Assembly: GCA_017417585.1 (NCBI GenBank)
Contig: JAFPYX010000033.1
Coordinates: 1-64,000, forward strand
Length of the DNA stretch: 64,000 nt
Reading direction: 5' to 3'
Source of the DNA: Victivallales bacterium
GTDB lineage: Bacteria; Verrucomicrobiota; Lentisphaeria; Oligosphaerales; Oligosphaeraceae
Shown: positions 35,972 to 45,249 of the stretch, piece after piece
How the letters are laid out: the number at the start of each line of letters is the position of its first letter
How positions within the stretch are numbered: the first letter of the stretch is position 1
The notes under the pieces: model-generated
What the model saw: only the letters and a program-made list of their open reading frames with translations
Told to the model about the DNA's origin: nothing
Database searches by the model: none
Translations under genes and position numbers: made by a program

Positions 35972-37375
35972 TCAGGTTGTTCCGCCATACTCTTCGCCAA
36001 GGCCAGGGTCTTGCTTGAGTTTGCGCTGCAATGTCCGACGGCTGATGCCGAGGATTTCCGCCGCCCGGGTTCGATTCCCATGCGCCTGTTCCAGCGCCTG
36101 TCGAATGGCGACGCGTTCGTTCTCATGGATGTCCAGCACCGGCGGTGCCGCCGCCATCAGGTTCTCCGTCCCCGAAGCGGTTCCCTCCTCCACAATGCCA
36201 CCGGACAGCGCTTCGACAATCTCGCGGGGAATGTCTGAAATCGTCAGCAGAGTTCCTCGTGCCAGCACCACCATTCTCTCTACGCAGTTCCGCAATTCAC
36301 GGATGTTGCCGGGCCAGTCGTATGAACTCAGGACTGCAAGTGCATCCGATGTGATGCCAGTTACTTTCTTGCCATTGTCCTGGGCTGCATTTTTCAGGAA
36401 ATGCTCCAGTAGCCGCGGGATGTCCTCCCGGTGTTCACGCAAGGCCGGCAGGCGCAGATTCACCACATTCAGCCGATAAAAGAGGTCTTCCCGGAAAGTC
36501 CCTTCGCGGACCATCGCCGGCAGGTCGCGGTTGGTGGCGGCAATCAACCGCACGTCCACGGGGATGGTGGTGGAACCGCCAACCCGTTCCAGATTACGTG
36601 TTTCCAATACACGCAACAACTTGACCTGGGTCGGCAACGAGATTTCGCCGATTTCATCCAGAAACAGCGTCCCGTGGTCGGCCCGCTCGAAACGGCCGAT
36701 AAATCGTTCGCCAGCGCCGGTATATGCGCCCTTCTCATGTCCGAAAAGCTCGCTTTCTAACAGGTTTTCATTGAGCGCGGCGCAATGCACGGCGACAAAT
36801 GGTTTGGAGGCTCGCGGGCTCCAGGCGTGGATTGCATGGGCGAAAAGCTCCTTGCCGGTGCCGCTTTCCCCCGTGATCAAGACGGTCGAACGGGCCTCGG
36901 CGACCTGATGCGCCTCCTCCAGAACCGCCGCCATCGCAGGCGAGGAGCCGATAATGCCGACATTTTCCGATGCATTCGCGCCAGCGCTTCCGCAACGCCG
37001 TTCTTTAAGTACCTCCAGCCCTCGGTCAATCATCATCTCCAGGTCATCCAGCTTCACCGGCTTGGTCAAATAGTCGTAGGCTCCCGCGCGCATGGCCGCC
37101 ATCGCCGTCTGGACAGAGCCATACGCGGTGAGCATGATGATCAGCGGCGCGTCATTCCATCCGGCGACTTCCTGCGTAAACGCCATGCCATCCATCCCAG
37201 GCATCCGCAAGTCAGTCAAGACGACATCAACATGTTGTTTCTTCAGAATCTCCAATCCGGCGGTGGCGGAGTCAGCCAGAAGAATCTCGTATTTATCTTC
37301 AAAGGCCTCACGCAGGCCTTCGCGGGTATTGCGTTCATCGTCAATGACCAGGACAATGGGAAGTTGTGCAGACAT
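35972..37375 (-). CDS. Sigma-54-dependent response regulator (NtrC family)
   Basis: 467 residues. Receiver domain 1-125 with VLTDLRMPGMDG (phosphorylated Asp near 54) and the switch Lys in YLTKPVKL. AAA+ domain about 140-375 with TGESGTGKE (Walker A near 168), the intact sigma-54 contact loop GAYTGA (near 217), GTLFLDEIGE (Walker B) and AATNRDL. A Fis-type HTH, RAAEILGISRRTLQRKLKQ, ends the protein. It should activate sigma-54 promoters when phosphorylated by the kinase 15 bases upstream. No -24/-12 sequence was confidently found in the window. Confidence 0.93.
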   Translation of the reverse strand: MSAQLPIVLVIDDERNTREGLREAFEDKYEILLADSATAGLEILKKQHVDVVLTDLRMPGMDGMAFTQEVAGWNDAPLIIMLTAYGSVQTAMAAMRAGAYDYLTKPVKLDDLEMMIDRGLEVLKERRCGSAGANASENVGIIGSSPAMAAVLEEAHQVAEARSTVLITGESGTGKELFAHAIHAWSPRASKPFVAVHCAALNENLLESELFGHEKGAYTGAGERFIGRFERADHGTLFLDEIGEISLPTQVKLLRVLETRNLERVGGSTTIPVDVRLIAATNRDLPAMVREGTFREDLFYRLNVVNLRLPALREHREDIPRLLEHFLKNAAQDNGKKVTGITSDALAVLSSYDWPGNIRELRNCVERMVVLARGTLLTISDIPREIVEALSGGIVEEGTASGTENLMAAAPPVLDIHENERVAIRQALEQAHGNRTRAAEILGISRRTLQRKLKQDPGLGEEYGGTT

Positions 37376-37390
37376 CGGTTCTTCGTGAAA

Positions 37391-38599
37391 CTATGGTAAA
37401 ACCTCGAAAGCGCCCTGCTCTGCAGCCGGCAGCTGCCTCACCACCCGTGCATGCCGAGGAAGGCTGATGGTGAACGCGGCGCCTTCGCCGGGCTTGCCGT
37501 CAATCGCCAAATCTCCGCCATGGCTGCGGACAATGCGATCCACGATTAGCAGTCCGAGCCCATGTCCACCGGGCTTGGTGGTATAATAGGCTTCCATCAG
37601 ACGGGAGAGCTCCTCGCGTGTCAGCCCCTTGCCATTGTCCGCAAAGCGGAGATGCAAATAGACATCATCCACGCGGCAGGAGATGGTCAGCTTGCCGCCA
37701 TTTGGCATCGCCTGCATGGCGTTTTTGATGAGATTGAAGAAGGCCTGGGTCAACTGTCCGGCATCCCCCATGATGGGCGGCACCAGTTCCGGGAAGTCCA
37801 GTTCGATGGAGATGTCCTTGGATTTGAGTTCCGGCTCCAGAAAACCGACAGCCGAAACCAGCAATTCAGCGAGATTCACCGGCACAAGCTCAAGCTGCGT
37901 GGGGCGCACCGCCGAAAGGAAATTCTTCACAATGGCATCCAGGCGTGCAAGTTCCTGGTCGGCGACATCCACAAATTGCCGAGTGGCCTCTTCAATCTTC
38001 TCCGGATCCCCCCGCTCCAATTTTCGCTTGAGCAGCTGCAGACGGATGCCCAGTGCATTGAGAGGATTCCCCAACTCGTGGGCAACGCCTGCCGCCAGCT
38101 GCGTGATTGCGGTCACCCGCTGGCTTTCCACCGCCTTCGCATTGTCCTGCAGGCGTTCCGTGATGTCGTGGAAAATCAGAGTGGCCAACAATTGGTCGTC
38201 ATTGCCCAAGGTAGGCGGCTCCGGTGCTGGCAACAGATAAAACGAGAGATATCGGCGCTCGGGATAGAAAATCTCAATTTCCTGGCGTGAGAACCGCCCC
38301 CACTCCGAGGCAGGAAGCCGAAGCAGTTCCGTCCAATCTATCTGGCGGAAATACTTGCCAATCGGTTCGCCGACGGCCTCCTCCGGCATACCAAACAGCC
38401 GCAGCGCGGCCGGATTGGCCACTTGAATGCGCAATGCGTTGTCAATGACAATGATGCCTTCCCGAAGTGTATCGAAGATCTCCTCGAAAAAACCTTTGTC
38501 GCTGATCGCCTGCTGAAGATAGCGTTTCAGGCTGGCATTGTCCAGCCGCTCCAACCGTTCCTGAAGACGGTCATAGAAATTGTTGCGACGGGAAGGCAT
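37391..38599 (-). CDS. Soluble PAS-domain sensor histidine kinase (NtrB-like)
   Basis: 402 residues, no transmembrane segment. A PAS domain (about 40-150, FFEEIFDTLREGIIVIDNAL) is followed by the dimerisation helix with AAGVAHELGNPLNALGIRL (phospho-accepting His near 177). The ATPase domain has an N box in FFNLIKNAMQAMPNGGKL, then FADNGKGL and GGHGLGLLIVDRIV. It forms a cognate pair with the NtrC-type regulator 15 bases downstream. The lack of membrane segments suggests it senses an internal signal. Confidence 0.92.
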   Translation of the reverse strand: MPSRRNNFYDRLQERLERLDNASLKRYLQQAISDKGFFEEIFDTLREGIIVIDNALRIQVANPAALRLFGMPEEAVGEPIGKYFRQIDWTELLRLPASEWGRFSRQEIEIFYPERRYLSFYLLPAPEPPTLGNDDQLLATLIFHDITERLQDNAKAVESQRVTAITQLAAGVAHELGNPLNALGIRLQLLKRKLERGDPEKIEEATRQFVDVADQELARLDAIVKNFLSAVRPTQLELVPVNLAELLVSAVGFLEPELKSKDISIELDFPELVPPIMGDAGQLTQAFFNLIKNAMQAMPNGGKLTISCRVDDVYLHLRFADNGKGLTREELSRLMEAYYTTKPGGHGLGLLIVDRIVRSHGGDLAIDGKPGEGAAFTISLPRHARVVRQLPAAEQGAFEVLP

Positions 38600-38666
38600 C
38601 TGAAGAGCAGGTCAAAGGGAGTCGAAGTGGTGACATTGTATTTTCCTCCCTCTAGGGAAAAGAAAC

Positions 38667-38696
38667 GGCGGTCCCTGAACGGATTCCGGGGCCGCC
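38667..38696 (-). terminator. Intrinsic terminator downstream of the TIGR04073-type gene
   Basis: GGCGGTCCC (38667-38675) pairs with GGGGCCGCC (38688-38696), one G-U pair, 12-base loop. On the minus strand it is followed by GTTTCTTTTCCC. It separates the gene ending at 38775 from the histidine kinase gene. Confidence 0.65.
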
Positions 38697-38774
38697 ATAG
38701 TCATGACCTGGCCGTTGGGGCGTTGTTGTGCACCGTCCGGGCAGGGTTACTGCAGTCAATTACAGGGAAAGGCA

Positions 38775-39677
38775 CTAGTAACGCTTGTGGAAGGCGGGTT
38801 TGTAAACCCTCCAGGAAATGTCACCTTCGCCATTGTCAAAAACGTAGGCCGGCTCGATGATCGGCTCCCAACCGAAGGGGAAGGCAATCGTTTCAATCAC
38901 GCCCACGCATTCGCGAACAAAGAAGCGCCACAGGCCAAGGCCAACCCCCTTGGTTGCACCGGCCAGGTCGCCCTCATTCCGGGTAACACGCAAGATGTTG
39001 ATGGGCACTTCCAAAAAGCCGAAGAAAACATTCGACAGGCCACGGCCAAACTGGTCGGCCGGACGGCGTTCCTGCAGACTGTCCAACTTCTGGTCGTCCA
39101 AACTGAAATCATAGCCGACAATCCCCGTGAAGAAATCGATGATTTCAACCGGGCGAACAGCGATGTACAGATGAATCAGAAGCAAATCCAGCTGGAGACG
39201 AATATCCCACCGGTCACGTGCGAAATGGATGACCGAGTTGTCACGGAATGGATGCTTATCACTTGTCCCAATGATTTCCTTTCCGGCCTCAGCACGCCAA
39301 GGGCCAAAAGAGACGGTGGCATATTTTCCACCATGCGCCTGGAAAGCATCCGCATTGTGCTCGTAATAGTCCACCAGCCAGAGAGGTGGGATGATATGCG
39401 GGAAAGCCAGCCCTCGTTCGCAGTTCGCGTAGGCACCCAGGTTCACATAGTCCGTAATAGCGGCTTCAAACCCCAGACCTGGTCCAAAGGCAACACCGCA
39501 CCGGAACGTGTCCAGCAAATCGGAAAAACGATTCCAGAGATAAAGCTCGGTGTTGACCATGGCACGGTTGATATCGAGGGTCTCGCCGGAACGTACCTGC
39601 CCCTTCGCCGGGGTCAGACTCATGGCAGCTAGCAAGGCAAAGATGCCCAGCAGCATCGTGACGTTGCGTTTGAACAT
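38775..39677 (-). CDS. Exosortase-system-associated exported protein (TIGR04073-like)
   Basis: 300 residues with a signal peptide (TMLLGIFALLAAMSLTPAKG). The C-terminal half carries the TIGR04073 pattern: FGRGLSNVFFGFLEVPINI, KGVGLGLWRFFVRECVGVIE and IAFPFGWEPIIEPAYVFD. TIGR04073 proteins co-occur with exosortase/PEP-CTERM sorting in PVC bacteria; function unknown. The first half (about 40-180) is an extra region of strands that mentions no known domain. AGGGA 8-9 bases before ATG 39677 supports the start. No exosortase gene lies in the window. Confidence 0.75.
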   Translation of the reverse strand: MFKRNVTMLLGIFALLAAMSLTPAKGQVRSGETLDINRAMVNTELYLWNRFSDLLDTFRCGVAFGPGLGFEAAITDYVNLGAYANCERGLAFPHIIPPLWLVDYYEHNADAFQAHGGKYATVSFGPWRAEAGKEIIGTSDKHPFRDNSVIHFARDRWDIRLQLDLLLIHLYIAVRPVEIIDFFTGIVGYDFSLDDQKLDSLQERRPADQFGRGLSNVFFGFLEVPINILRVTRNEGDLAGATKGVGLGLWRFFVRECVGVIETIAFPFGWEPIIEPAYVFDNGEGDISWRVYKPAFHKRY

Positions 39678-40071
39678 GTGATTTCCCTATTATGGACGAG
39701 GTTGATTTGGTTTATTGATGTTCAGAAAAATTATACGTACCGAAATGTAGCCTCTGTTTGTGGATTTTAAAGCGCCGACAAAAGATTTTCTCGCTTTTCT
39801 ATTGATTTTCCATGCGGAAACGGAACTTTTGCGCCATTTTAAGACAGATAGTGACAAATAATGACAGACAATGATAATTTATGACAATATCGTTTCCAAT
39901 TGCAACAGACTACTGCAAATTCCAATAAAACACAACCCACGAAAGTTTTCCGTTGATGGCTACTTGTCCTACCAAGATCATGTGAAGGTTACGCTGAAAC
40001 GAAGCCCCCGGCCCAATTATAACATCCGTTAGTACGTCCCAGTCCTCTGATTCTCTACAGGTCCTCTCCAA
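39678..40071. other. 394-base AT-rich intergenic region
   Basis: It lies upstream of the TIGR04073-type gene and downstream of the TMTC-like gene, both on the minus strand, and so should hold the promoter of the former. A decamer-phased TGACA array occupies 39842-39886. No gene is supported. Confidence 0.55.
39842..39886. promoter_or_regulatory. Five TGACA-type sites at exact 10-bp spacing
   Basis: AGACA, TGACA, TGACA, TGATA, TGACA start at 39842, 39852, 39862, 39872 and 39882, i.e. on one face of the helix. On the minus strand this reads TGTCATAAAT and similar decamers, loosely like a Pho box half-site but with 10- instead of 11-bp period. It lies 165-210 bases upstream of the TIGR04073-type gene. 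Confidence 0.45.
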
Positions 40072-41775
40072 TCATTGCCGCATTGCACGCCGATAAAAAT
40101 CAGCCTTTTCAAGCTCTCCCCGCCGCAGTGCGATATCTGCCATGTCCACATAGAGCCATTGAATCAACACGGGTGGAAGAGCTACGACGACCGCGTTGCC
40201 ATTTTGGCGTTTCTGCGCGAACTGGGTTGCCAGTCTCTGGAATGCCTTTTCTGCCTCGTCATCCCGCCCTTGTAAGAATGCCTCATGCACGTCCATAAAC
40301 AGCAAAAAACTTTGAATGGACTCCTGGCTGTCGAAATGGCTTATGGGCGGTCGTTTCGGCAATTCCTCCCGAAGATAAGACAGAAAATCCGTTGCCCCCA
40401 TCCGAAAGCCCGCCATGACTCCCATTTCGTATGCCTTGAGATTGGGACGTCCGGGGCGCTGAAGGCTGTAATAGGAAAGTTTCAGGCAATTTTCCCAATA
40501 CGGCACATATAGATAGGCTAGGCATCCATAGCTCACCGCGATCCATCCCATCCCGCTATAGACAATGCGTTTCAGCCAGCCGCCTTCCCATCTTCGCAAG
40601 GTCCCTTCGGCCAGTTTTGCGAAGCAGACCACCGTTACGGCAGACACCAGGTAGTTATAGCGGTCGCAATACCGGAAATTCGTGTAGTGCAACAATCCCA
40701 GAACAGGAAACATGGCACCAAAAAGAATCAGCAGTGCGCAGCAAACGCTCCGCCAAGAATAGTTCAGGCGGCGGGCCCAAATGCACCCAATTCCCAACAG
40801 GACGCCACCTCCAGCCACAACGCCAAAGAAATGCCAGTCGGGGTGGACGATTTCAGGATAAAAGGGATTTGTCTCAAACGGCACCAGGCTGGTCAGGGGA
40901 TACCAGAAGAAATTCTGAAAAGGCACCATCAGGGATTTCTCGATCGTGCCCGGATTGGTCTGTTTCGTGACCAGCATGGAAACAATTCCTGCCGCCACCC
41001 CCATTCCCGCCGGCCACCAAGGACGGTATTTTCGTTCTGGCCCCAGGTCCGCCATCTGCCATACCACATAAATGCCCGGCAGCGCCAAAGCCGCCGGCTT
41101 GGCAAAGATGGCCAGGGCTGTGCAAATCGCACAAAGCCAGGTCTTTCGGGCCAGGAAACACCACATTGCGCCGAAGGCAAACACTCCGCACAGCACATCC
41201 TTGCGTTCGCTCACCCAGATGACCGACTCGACCTTCTGCGGATTGAGCGCCCACAGCAACGCACCCAATCCGGCCAAGGCAGTTCGCACTCCCAGTTTTT
41301 TCAACACTGCCATTAGCACCCATGCGCCAAGAACATGCAGGATCAGGTTGTGAAGATGATATGCAAAAGGCCTGAGTCCAAACAACGCATGGTCCAGCAT
41401 CAGCGACCACATCGGCAATGGTGTGTAAAGATCTTGAAAGGGATGCATGGCATAAAACAGCCAGTTTTCCCACGTGAAGGCAATCCGCGGGTTGTCCTGG
41501 ATAAATGTCATATCGTCCCAATCGTTGAGGAAACCAAATTGCATTCCCTCGTGAAAGACCAGGACGGCCGCCATGGCAATTCCCAGTGCCCACGCCCAAT
41601 TCTCCAGGATCGATTCCTTGCGAAATTTACCGCCAGGGAGAGCCTTGCCGCACTCACCACCCGGCAAGGAGTTTCCCACGTCATTCTCACGACTGACGGA
41701 AGCACACCTCTGCCGGACATTTCCTATGTTCGCAACAATTTCCTTGGAATTTGACGATTTACCAGTTCCGCACAT
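40072..41775 (-). CDS. TMTC-like polytopic membrane protein (GT-C type), paralog 1
   Basis: 567 residues, about 10 transmembrane helices and a C-terminal TPR-like soluble tail. NDWDDMTFIQDNP supplies the acidic first loop usual in GT-C glycosyltransferases. LDHALFGLRPFAYHLHNLIL and ALLWALNPQKVESVIWVSER are the hallmark of the TMTC-like group, whose animal members O-mannosylate proteins. HYTNFRYCDRYNYL follows in a late loop. The protein at 53947-55584 has the same blocks. ATG 41775 is preferred to TTG 41796; it overlaps the kinase gene by 17 bases, so both are probably co-expressed. Protein glycosylation is an inference. Confidence 0.72.
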   Translation of the reverse strand: MCGTGKSSNSKEIVANIGNVRQRCASVSRENDVGNSLPGGECGKALPGGKFRKESILENWAWALGIAMAAVLVFHEGMQFGFLNDWDDMTFIQDNPRIAFTWENWLFYAMHPFQDLYTPLPMWSLMLDHALFGLRPFAYHLHNLILHVLGAWVLMAVLKKLGVRTALAGLGALLWALNPQKVESVIWVSERKDVLCGVFAFGAMWCFLARKTWLCAICTALAIFAKPAALALPGIYVVWQMADLGPERKYRPWWPAGMGVAAGIVSMLVTKQTNPGTIEKSLMVPFQNFFWYPLTSLVPFETNPFYPEIVHPDWHFFGVVAGGGVLLGIGCIWARRLNYSWRSVCCALLILFGAMFPVLGLLHYTNFRYCDRYNYLVSAVTVVCFAKLAEGTLRRWEGGWLKRIVYSGMGWIAVSYGCLAYLYVPYWENCLKLSYYSLQRPGRPNLKAYEMGVMAGFRMGATDFLSYLREELPKRPPISHFDSQESIQSFLLFMDVHEAFLQGRDDEAEKAFQRLATQFAQKRQNGNAVVVALPPVLIQWLYVDMADIALRRGELEKADFYRRAMRQ

Positions 41776-43558
41776 GTCTGGCAATGTTTTCCTCAATGAG
41801 GAGAATGTTACGGAATGTCACACGGTCACAAGCCACGGGCCCGACCTCCAGCTGATAACCCCTCGCGTCTTCCGGCATTTCAAAATGACCGACGCCAAGC
41901 AATTGCCGATGGTTCCACACGCAGAAGAAATTTTCATAGACCTCAATTCGCAATTCCACCCATTGCTCCTTTTCATCCAGAAAATGCAGTGGAGTGGGGA
42001 CACGGTTGTTCAATCCGTCCGTGTTGTCAGAGCTCACAGAGAAGATTCCGATATGATACCGCAAAACATCTCCCTCGACTTCATGGCGAAGGGTAATCCG
42101 TCCGAGCAGCAAAGCTGGCTCAGCCGCCGCACGAATCTGTATGCCGACGGAGCCATTTACACAACTCAGATGAAGATGCACAAAACCGCCCGGCTGGAGC
42201 ACTTTGTCCAACGTCATTGCCCCGGCGTCGCGGAAGCCTATCAGCATCTGGCGGCCGGTCTCCTCCTCCACGCGCTGCTGCCAGCCTTGACGGTCTCCGC
42301 TCCATCGCAGAGGATTCATCATCTGTGGTTCCAGGCGCTCCTCGTAGTTCTGCAGCCAATGCGTATAGTAATTCACCCCGCCCAAGGCCCCCAGCAGGAC
42401 GACCAGAAGCAAGCTGCAAATGGTGGTGAGCGACTTCTGGTGGGCATAGAAGAAAGTTCTAAACCCACGGTCACGCTCGGCATAGACATCATGAATCCCG
42501 TTCAGCTCCTTCAACAGAGCCTCATAGCCGTCGTAGCGTTTTTCCGGCAGCACCGAGCCCATTTTTGCCAAGACACGCTGCAAGGCAGGAGAAAGATGGC
42601 GTCCCTTGGGCAATGACGGAATCGGAATGTCATGCTCCACCTTCTGGTCCAGGATTTCATTCCAGCTTTTTCCCTGGAAAGGAGGGGTTCCGCAGAGCAG
42701 ATAGTATGCCGTACACCCCAGTGCATAGATGTCCGCCCGAAAATCCGCCTTTTCCGGCATGACGGCCTGTTCCGGCGCCATGTACAGCGGACTCCCCATG
42801 ATCGGCGCTTTCTTATCGTCCTTGCTCTTCGTCTGCGAGAACCTCGCATTCACGGCTGCGATGCCAAAATCGCACAGGGCGATGCGAAAATCCTGATAAT
42901 GGAACAACTCGTCATAGTTGTCTGGCGGTCGGCGCGCGTCGAATCCCAAAAGGATATTGTCCGGCATGACATCCCGGTGCATAAAGCCTTTGTCATGCGC
43001 ATAATTTAAGGCACGGGCGACTCCACGTAAAACCTCCACCACATAGCGTTCCGGCATTGGCCCGAGCAGCTGCACCACGTTCTTGCCATTCAATTGGCCA
43101 GGGACATACTCCATGACCAGGCTCGCTCCGTTTTTGGAGACGATGATGTCATGGCAGGCGACCACGTTCGGATGCGCCATGGCGCCTAAGATCCGCGCCT
43201 CCTGACGCAACCGTGAAATGAATTCGGGGTTGTTGGCAAATTCGCTGTTGAGCACTTTCACCGCCACTGGTCGGTCCAGGCGGTCTTGTCTGCCTAGATA
43301 CACTGCCCCCATTCCGCCAGCGCCCAGAATAGCCTCCAACGTGCATCCCGGAACCGTCCGATGATCCGGTCCATCGGGCAATGGCACAAACCGTCGCCAC
43401 ACGGCCTGCTTTTCATCATTGGTCACCACCACCTTGCCGCCAGGCGGCAGAGAGCTCTCCTCATCCAGCATCATGGTTCGGCCATCCTTCCAACCGGCAT
43501 GGTTCATGCCGCCAACCTGAGCATCATGCTTTGAATTGGATTGAGACATTAAGGCCAT
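41759..43558 (-). CDS. Membrane Ser/Thr protein kinase with altered catalytic loop and outer lectin-like domain
   Basis: 599 residues. The kinase domain (about 65-350) has LGAGGMGAVYLG, VAVKVL, FMHRDVMPDNILL (near 194), LCDFGIA and GSPLYMAPEQ. The catalytic-loop Lys (HRDxK) is replaced by Met, while the catalytic Asp and Asn remain. A transmembrane helix at about 370-392 (TTICSLLLVVLLGALGGV) leads to a 190-residue domain ending in WVELRIEVYENFFCVWNHRQ and VTFRNILLIEE, the pattern of concanavalin/DUF1080-type sugar-binding folds. It may sense glycans. A good sigma-70-type promoter lies upstream (43629-43658), and the TMTC-like gene overlaps its end. Confidence 0.85.
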   Translation of the reverse strand: MALMSQSNSKHDAQVGGMNHAGWKDGRTMMLDEESSLPPGGKVVVTNDEKQAVWRRFVPLPDGPDHRTVPGCTLEAILGAGGMGAVYLGRQDRLDRPVAVKVLNSEFANNPEFISRLRQEARILGAMAHPNVVACHDIIVSKNGASLVMEYVPGQLNGKNVVQLLGPMPERYVVEVLRGVARALNYAHDKGFMHRDVMPDNILLGFDARRPPDNYDELFHYQDFRIALCDFGIAAVNARFSQTKSKDDKKAPIMGSPLYMAPEQAVMPEKADFRADIYALGCTAYYLLCGTPPFQGKSWNEILDQKVEHDIPIPSLPKGRHLSPALQRVLAKMGSVLPEKRYDGYEALLKELNGIHDVYAERDRGFRTFFYAHQKSLTTICSLLLVVLLGALGGVNYYTHWLQNYEERLEPQMMNPLRWSGDRQGWQQRVEEETGRQMLIGFRDAGAMTLDKVLQPGGFVHLHLSCVNGSVGIQIRAAAEPALLLGRITLRHEVEGDVLRYHIGIFSVSSDNTDGLNNRVPTPLHFLDEKEQWVELRIEVYENFFCVWNHRQLLGVGHFEMPEDARGYQLEVGPVACDRVTFRNILLIEENIARHVRNW

Positions 43559-43935
43559 CGGAGTCTAGGACAACCGGGAGTTCGCTTGATGAAAACGGTT
43601 AACGATACGTTTGCACACCGCGTTTTCAATATAATCCAATATTTTACGTTTTTGTCAAGCAAATAGACGGAATTACGATATTTTAAGGTTGCATGCCTTT
43701 TTTAGGCGATTTGGGTCGTTTCAATGCTCTCCGCAGCCGCGACTGCGTCTAGCTTTGCAGGGCACTCCCCCTTTTCGCAGGCCCCACAATCGGTCGCCAC
43801 AAGGCCAGGGGCATCCCTTTCCACGTGTTTAGAACTCCAATCGGCCGCAGGCGACATCGGGATTTGCCTGCCCTTAAACCAAACGTTCGCGCAATTCCAA
43901 TCCCGTTTGTGATTGCTGCATTATCTTCTACTGTC
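43559..43935. other. 377-base divergent intergenic region
   Basis: It separates the minus-strand kinase from the plus-strand alpha/alpha-barrel gene. It holds the promoter at 43629-43658. Between 43720 and 43935 nothing was recognised beyond frames without protein-like composition. Confidence 0.5.
43629..43658 (-). promoter_or_regulatory. Sigma-70-type promoter of the kinase gene
   Basis: On the minus strand a perfect TTGACA (43658-43653) is followed, after 17-18 bases, by ATTATA/TTATAT (about 43635-43629). The expected transcript start is about 60 bases before the kinase start at 43558. Confidence 0.6.
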
Positions 43936-45240
43936 ATGATTCGAAAATCCAGCCTCCTCCTTTTTGCCTTTTTCTTCCTTGTCACCCTGCTTCCTGCCCA
44001 GGAGACCTCTGAAGACACCCGTTGGAAAACCGAATTAGCCGGGAACGCCCGTCTGGAAGCGTGGCAGAAACGCTCGACGAAAGTCCCCACCATCACTGCC
44101 GAGGCACTTGACCAGGCCATAGAGGGTGCGCGTTTCTACATCCTCGCCCAGCAGTCTTCCAATGGGAATTTCCGTTACTCCATGGACTTCACGAATCCAG
44201 ATTTCCAGGAGGGCAGCGACAATGCCGTTCGCCAAGCCGGCACGCTTTGGAGCATCTGCAACCTCAACCGCGACCGTTTCACCGAACCCACGCGACAGGC
44301 CTGCCTTCTGGCATTGGACTTCTTCATGCACTACACCCGCCCGCTGCCCAATAGCGACATCAAAGTCATCACCTACAAGGGGAACCGACAGGTTAAGACT
44401 GGCATGGTCGCGCTCTTCTGCCTCGGAGTGATCGATTTCATAACTGGGCAGGAAAAATACATGACGGAACAGCAGCGCCAGCCGTATTTGGATGCGCTGG
44501 AACAGAATCTACGTTTCCTTCAACGCCAGGAGATGGCCTGGGGCGGCTGGCTCAAAGAATACGTCAACGACCCGGATGCATTACCTCTTCCTCCTGGGGA
44601 GGAAGGCGTATCTTCGCCCTACTTCAATGGCGAGGCCATGCTCGCCTACCTAGCGGCAGTGCGTTATTACCGCTCCCATCCAGAGCTCCCCATCCCTGAA
44701 GGCCTGGAGATGCGGATCCATGAGGCATTTCCCAAGCTCCTGAAATACTATGCAGTGGAATGCCTGCGTCCAAACGGCGACTCCTCGGAGACCAAGGGTT
44801 TTTTCCAATGGGGGCTGATGTCCTGCGCACTTTACCACGACCTCTATCCCGACCGCAACACCGACATCATTGAGAATGCCGCAATGACTCTCAGCTGGTG
44901 GCAGATATTCAACCACCGAATGGACACCCGGAATGGCAATACCGCCTACGCCATCGAAGGGCTTGTGGCGGCATGGCATATCGCCCACCAGACTGGGCGC
45001 GCCGTCGAGGCGGCCCAATTGTGCGAATCCATTGAAACCACGCTGGCACGCCTGATGACCTGGCAGGTCGGCGGACCGTTTGAACAATACAACGATTTCC
45101 TGATGAGCTGGAAAGACAAGATGCCGGCGGAGGCATACGGCGGAGTCACCTCATCCGCCAAATCCGGATATATTCGCATCGACAATGTCCAGCACCAGCT
45201 CCACGCAATGCTTTTGGCACGCCAATATCTCTGGCCATAG
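43936..45240 (+). CDS. Secreted alpha/alpha-barrel protein (glycosidase- or lyase-like)
   Basis: 434 residues. A signal peptide (SLLLFAFFFLVTLLPAQ) is followed by a helical-repeat body resembling six-hairpin (alpha/alpha) barrels: ARFYILAQQSSNGNFRYSMD, VRQAGTLWSICNLNRD, TGMVALFCLGVIDFITGQ, WGGWLKEYVND, YFNGEAMLAYLAAVRYYR and NTAYAIEGLVAAWHIAHQTG. Repeated aromatic/Gly motifs at helix ends are typical of polysaccharide-active or prenyltransferase-like toroids. No definite family. ATG 43936 is chosen because the signal peptide begins there; the frame upstream is not protein-like. The gene ends 9 bases before the convergent AraC gene. Confidence 0.65.
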   Translation: MIRKSSLLLFAFFFLVTLLPAQETSEDTRWKTELAGNARLEAWQKRSTKVPTITAEALDQAIEGARFYILAQQSSNGNFRYSMDFTNPDFQEGSDNAVRQAGTLWSICNLNRDRFTEPTRQACLLALDFFMHYTRPLPNSDIKVITYKGNRQVKTGMVALFCLGVIDFITGQEKYMTEQQRQPYLDALEQNLRFLQRQEMAWGGWLKEYVNDPDALPLPPGEEGVSSPYFNGEAMLAYLAAVRYYRSHPELPIPEGLEMRIHEAFPKLLKYYAVECLRPNGDSSETKGFFQWGLMSCALYHDLYPDRNTDIIENAAMTLSWWQIFNHRMDTRNGNTAYAIEGLVAAWHIAHQTGRAVEAAQLCESIETTLARLMTWQVGGPFEQYNDFLMSWKDKMPAEAYGGVTSSAKSGYIRIDNVQHQLHAMLLARQYLWP

Positions 45241-45249
45241 GATGCCACT

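Noticed and set aside
39842..39886. Assignment as a true Pho box
   Set aside because: The half sites resemble TGTCAT, but the period is 10 rather than 11 and no phosphate gene is adjacent; left as an unassigned array.
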